From the NCBI RefSeq assembly GCF_014203095.1, contig NZ_JACHIG010000003.1, positions 124,001-188,000 on the forward strand: a stretch of DNA of 64,000 nt. Direction: 5' to 3'. Positions 63,253-64,000 of the stretch are shown piece after piece. The stretch is from Prosthecobacter vanneervenii (GTDB taxonomy: Bacteria; Verrucomicrobiota; Verrucomicrobiia; Verrucomicrobiales; Verrucomicrobiaceae). Both the position numbers and the translations under genes were made by a program. The notes beneath the pieces were generated by a model, which was not told where the DNA came from, did not search any database, and saw only the letters and a list, made by a program, of their open reading frames with translations. Position 1 is the stretch's first letter, and every line of letters starts with the position of its first letter.

Positions 63253-64000
63253 AACTGACCGCCACCCATCTGCTGAAAAAACACCGCCGGCTCTGCTGCC
63301 TGCTGGCATGCACCTGCCTGCTGGCGGCGGCACAGGCGCATGAGGTTCATTTTGGCCAGACCACCGTTCATGTGCAGGGAGTGGAGGAGGCGCAGTGGGA
63401 CCCGCTACGCGCCATGCTGATGGACCAGCTGACCCTCAACGGCACAGGCCCGGCGGGTGCACCGCTGGCGGATGACCTGGCGTTTTTTGTGCGCCAGCAT
63501 TTCATCCGCGAGGGATGGCCCGAAGCGGAGGTGGCCTGGAAGATGGCCAAGGATGGAATCGAGCTGACGGTGAAGCCGGGCCACGCCGTACGCGTGGGCA
63601 CAGTGACGCTGAAAGGCGAGCTGCCTCTGCCTGAAGACGAGCTGAAAAAATACCTGCTCAAGCCCACGCTGGAGCGCGAAGACGTGGACAAAAAGCTGCC
63701 CCAGTGGGTGGAGGCGGACCTGCAGCAGGGAGCTGGGCTGGTGCAGAGGCGCCTGCGCGCCGAGGGCTTTCTGAATGCAGAGACAGTGCTGCTGCCTGCA
63801 CCGACGGCGGGCCCGGACATGCGGCGGGATCTGTCACTGGAAGTCAAGCCAGGGCCCAAGTTCATCTTCGGCCAGGCCTCCATCACGGGATCGCCTCCGG
63901 AACTGGACAAACGGATGCAGGCGGAGATGACCGAGGCACGAGGCACGCCATTCAATGAAGCCCGCGTGCAGCAGATCCAGCAGCGGCTGGACTCCATCTG
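63249..64000 (+). CDS. tamA: TamA/BamA-like outer-membrane assembly protein, N-terminal part, cut by window end
   Basis: An open frame of 250 codons from the ATG at 63249 runs off the window end. It starts with a signal peptide (about 1-30, LLAAAQAHE) and continues with POTRA-like repeats: FVRQHFIREGWPEAEVAWKM with VRVGTVTLKGELPL, then RRLRAEGFLNAETVL and FIFGQASITG, the pattern of strands and helices found before an Omp85 barrel. The barrel would lie outside the window. Its ATG overlaps the TGA of tamB. The identity as TamA rather than another Omp85 member rests mainly on this coupling. Confidence 0.83.
   Translation, partial: MKLTATHLLKKHRRLCCLLACTCLLAAAQAHEVHFGQTTVHVQGVEEAQWDPLRAMLMDQLTLNGTGPAGAPLADDLAFFVRQHFIREGWPEAEVAWKMAKDGIELTVKPGHAVRVGTVTLKGELPLPEDELKKYLLKPTLEREDVDKKLPQWVEADLQQGAGLVQRRLRAEGFLNAETVLLPAPTAGPDMRRDLSLEVKPGPKFIFGQASITGSPPELDKRMQAEMTEARGTPFNEARVQQIQQRLDSI

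Overview
The window reads as a chromosomal segment of a Verrucomicrobiota bacterium, probably of the Verrucomicrobiaceae/Prosthecobacter type. That placement is inference. It rests on the high GC content, the DUF1800-DUF1501 pair, a DUF1549/DUF1553 protein, PVC-type seven-bladed-propeller proteins joined to cytochrome c, DUF1080 domains, a PEP-CTERM-like sorting tail, many secreted PA14 proteins, and the Gram-negative TamB/TamA envelope pair.

Layout. 1-4690: housekeeping genes (pnp, cut by the window edge; rpsO; leuB) plus a D-2-hydroxyacid dehydrogenase and a secreted ThuA-like protein. 4696-17969: a minus-strand signalling block with a membrane-anchored RedB/thioredoxin-like protein, a membrane histidine kinase overlapping it, a REC-PAS-kinase-REC hybrid, and two paralogous giant kinases with periplasmic SBP_bac_3 sensor domains. 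17985-18683: araD. 18809-26995: a six-gene moxR-DUF58-DUF4381-batA-batBC-batDE operon in which two pairs of Bat genes are fused. 27005-36339: ferritin, an MFS transporter, a ClpS-like adaptor, small membrane and GYF-like proteins, a secreted cupredoxin-PA14 protein with a propeller partner, an M23 peptidase and a DUF362 protein. 36741-45228: a 2138-residue DUF1800 protein, its DUF1501 partner and a GspG-like membrane protein. 45218-49839 (minus): a DNRLRE protein with a PEP-CTERM-like tail, a secreted PQQ-type sugar dehydrogenase carrying the same DNRLRE domain, and purD. 49931-59382: a DUF1549 lipoprotein, a PD40-M28-PDZ peptidase, a possible serpin-like secreted protein and a DUF1080-SGNH-propeller-cytochrome c protein. 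59446-64000: TamB followed by the start of a TamA/BamA-like outer-membrane protein.

How the genes fit together. Much of the window concerns the envelope and secretion. The Bat operon combines a MoxR ATPase with von Willebrand A proteins in the membrane and periplasm. TamB/TamA builds the outer envelope. The large PA14, propeller, DUF1080 and DUF1800/1501 proteins look like the secreted polymer-degradation and surface repertoire typical of PVC bacteria. The kinase block has sensor and receiver domains but no DNA-binding regulator, so its output must lie elsewhere.

The most unusual feature is in the DUF1800 protein: one type of beta-rich module, resembling FCCH-like repeats, seems to be inserted within two PA14 domains and, in four tandem copies, within the DUF1800 domain itself. 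Domain calls come from reading motifs by eye; no database search was run.
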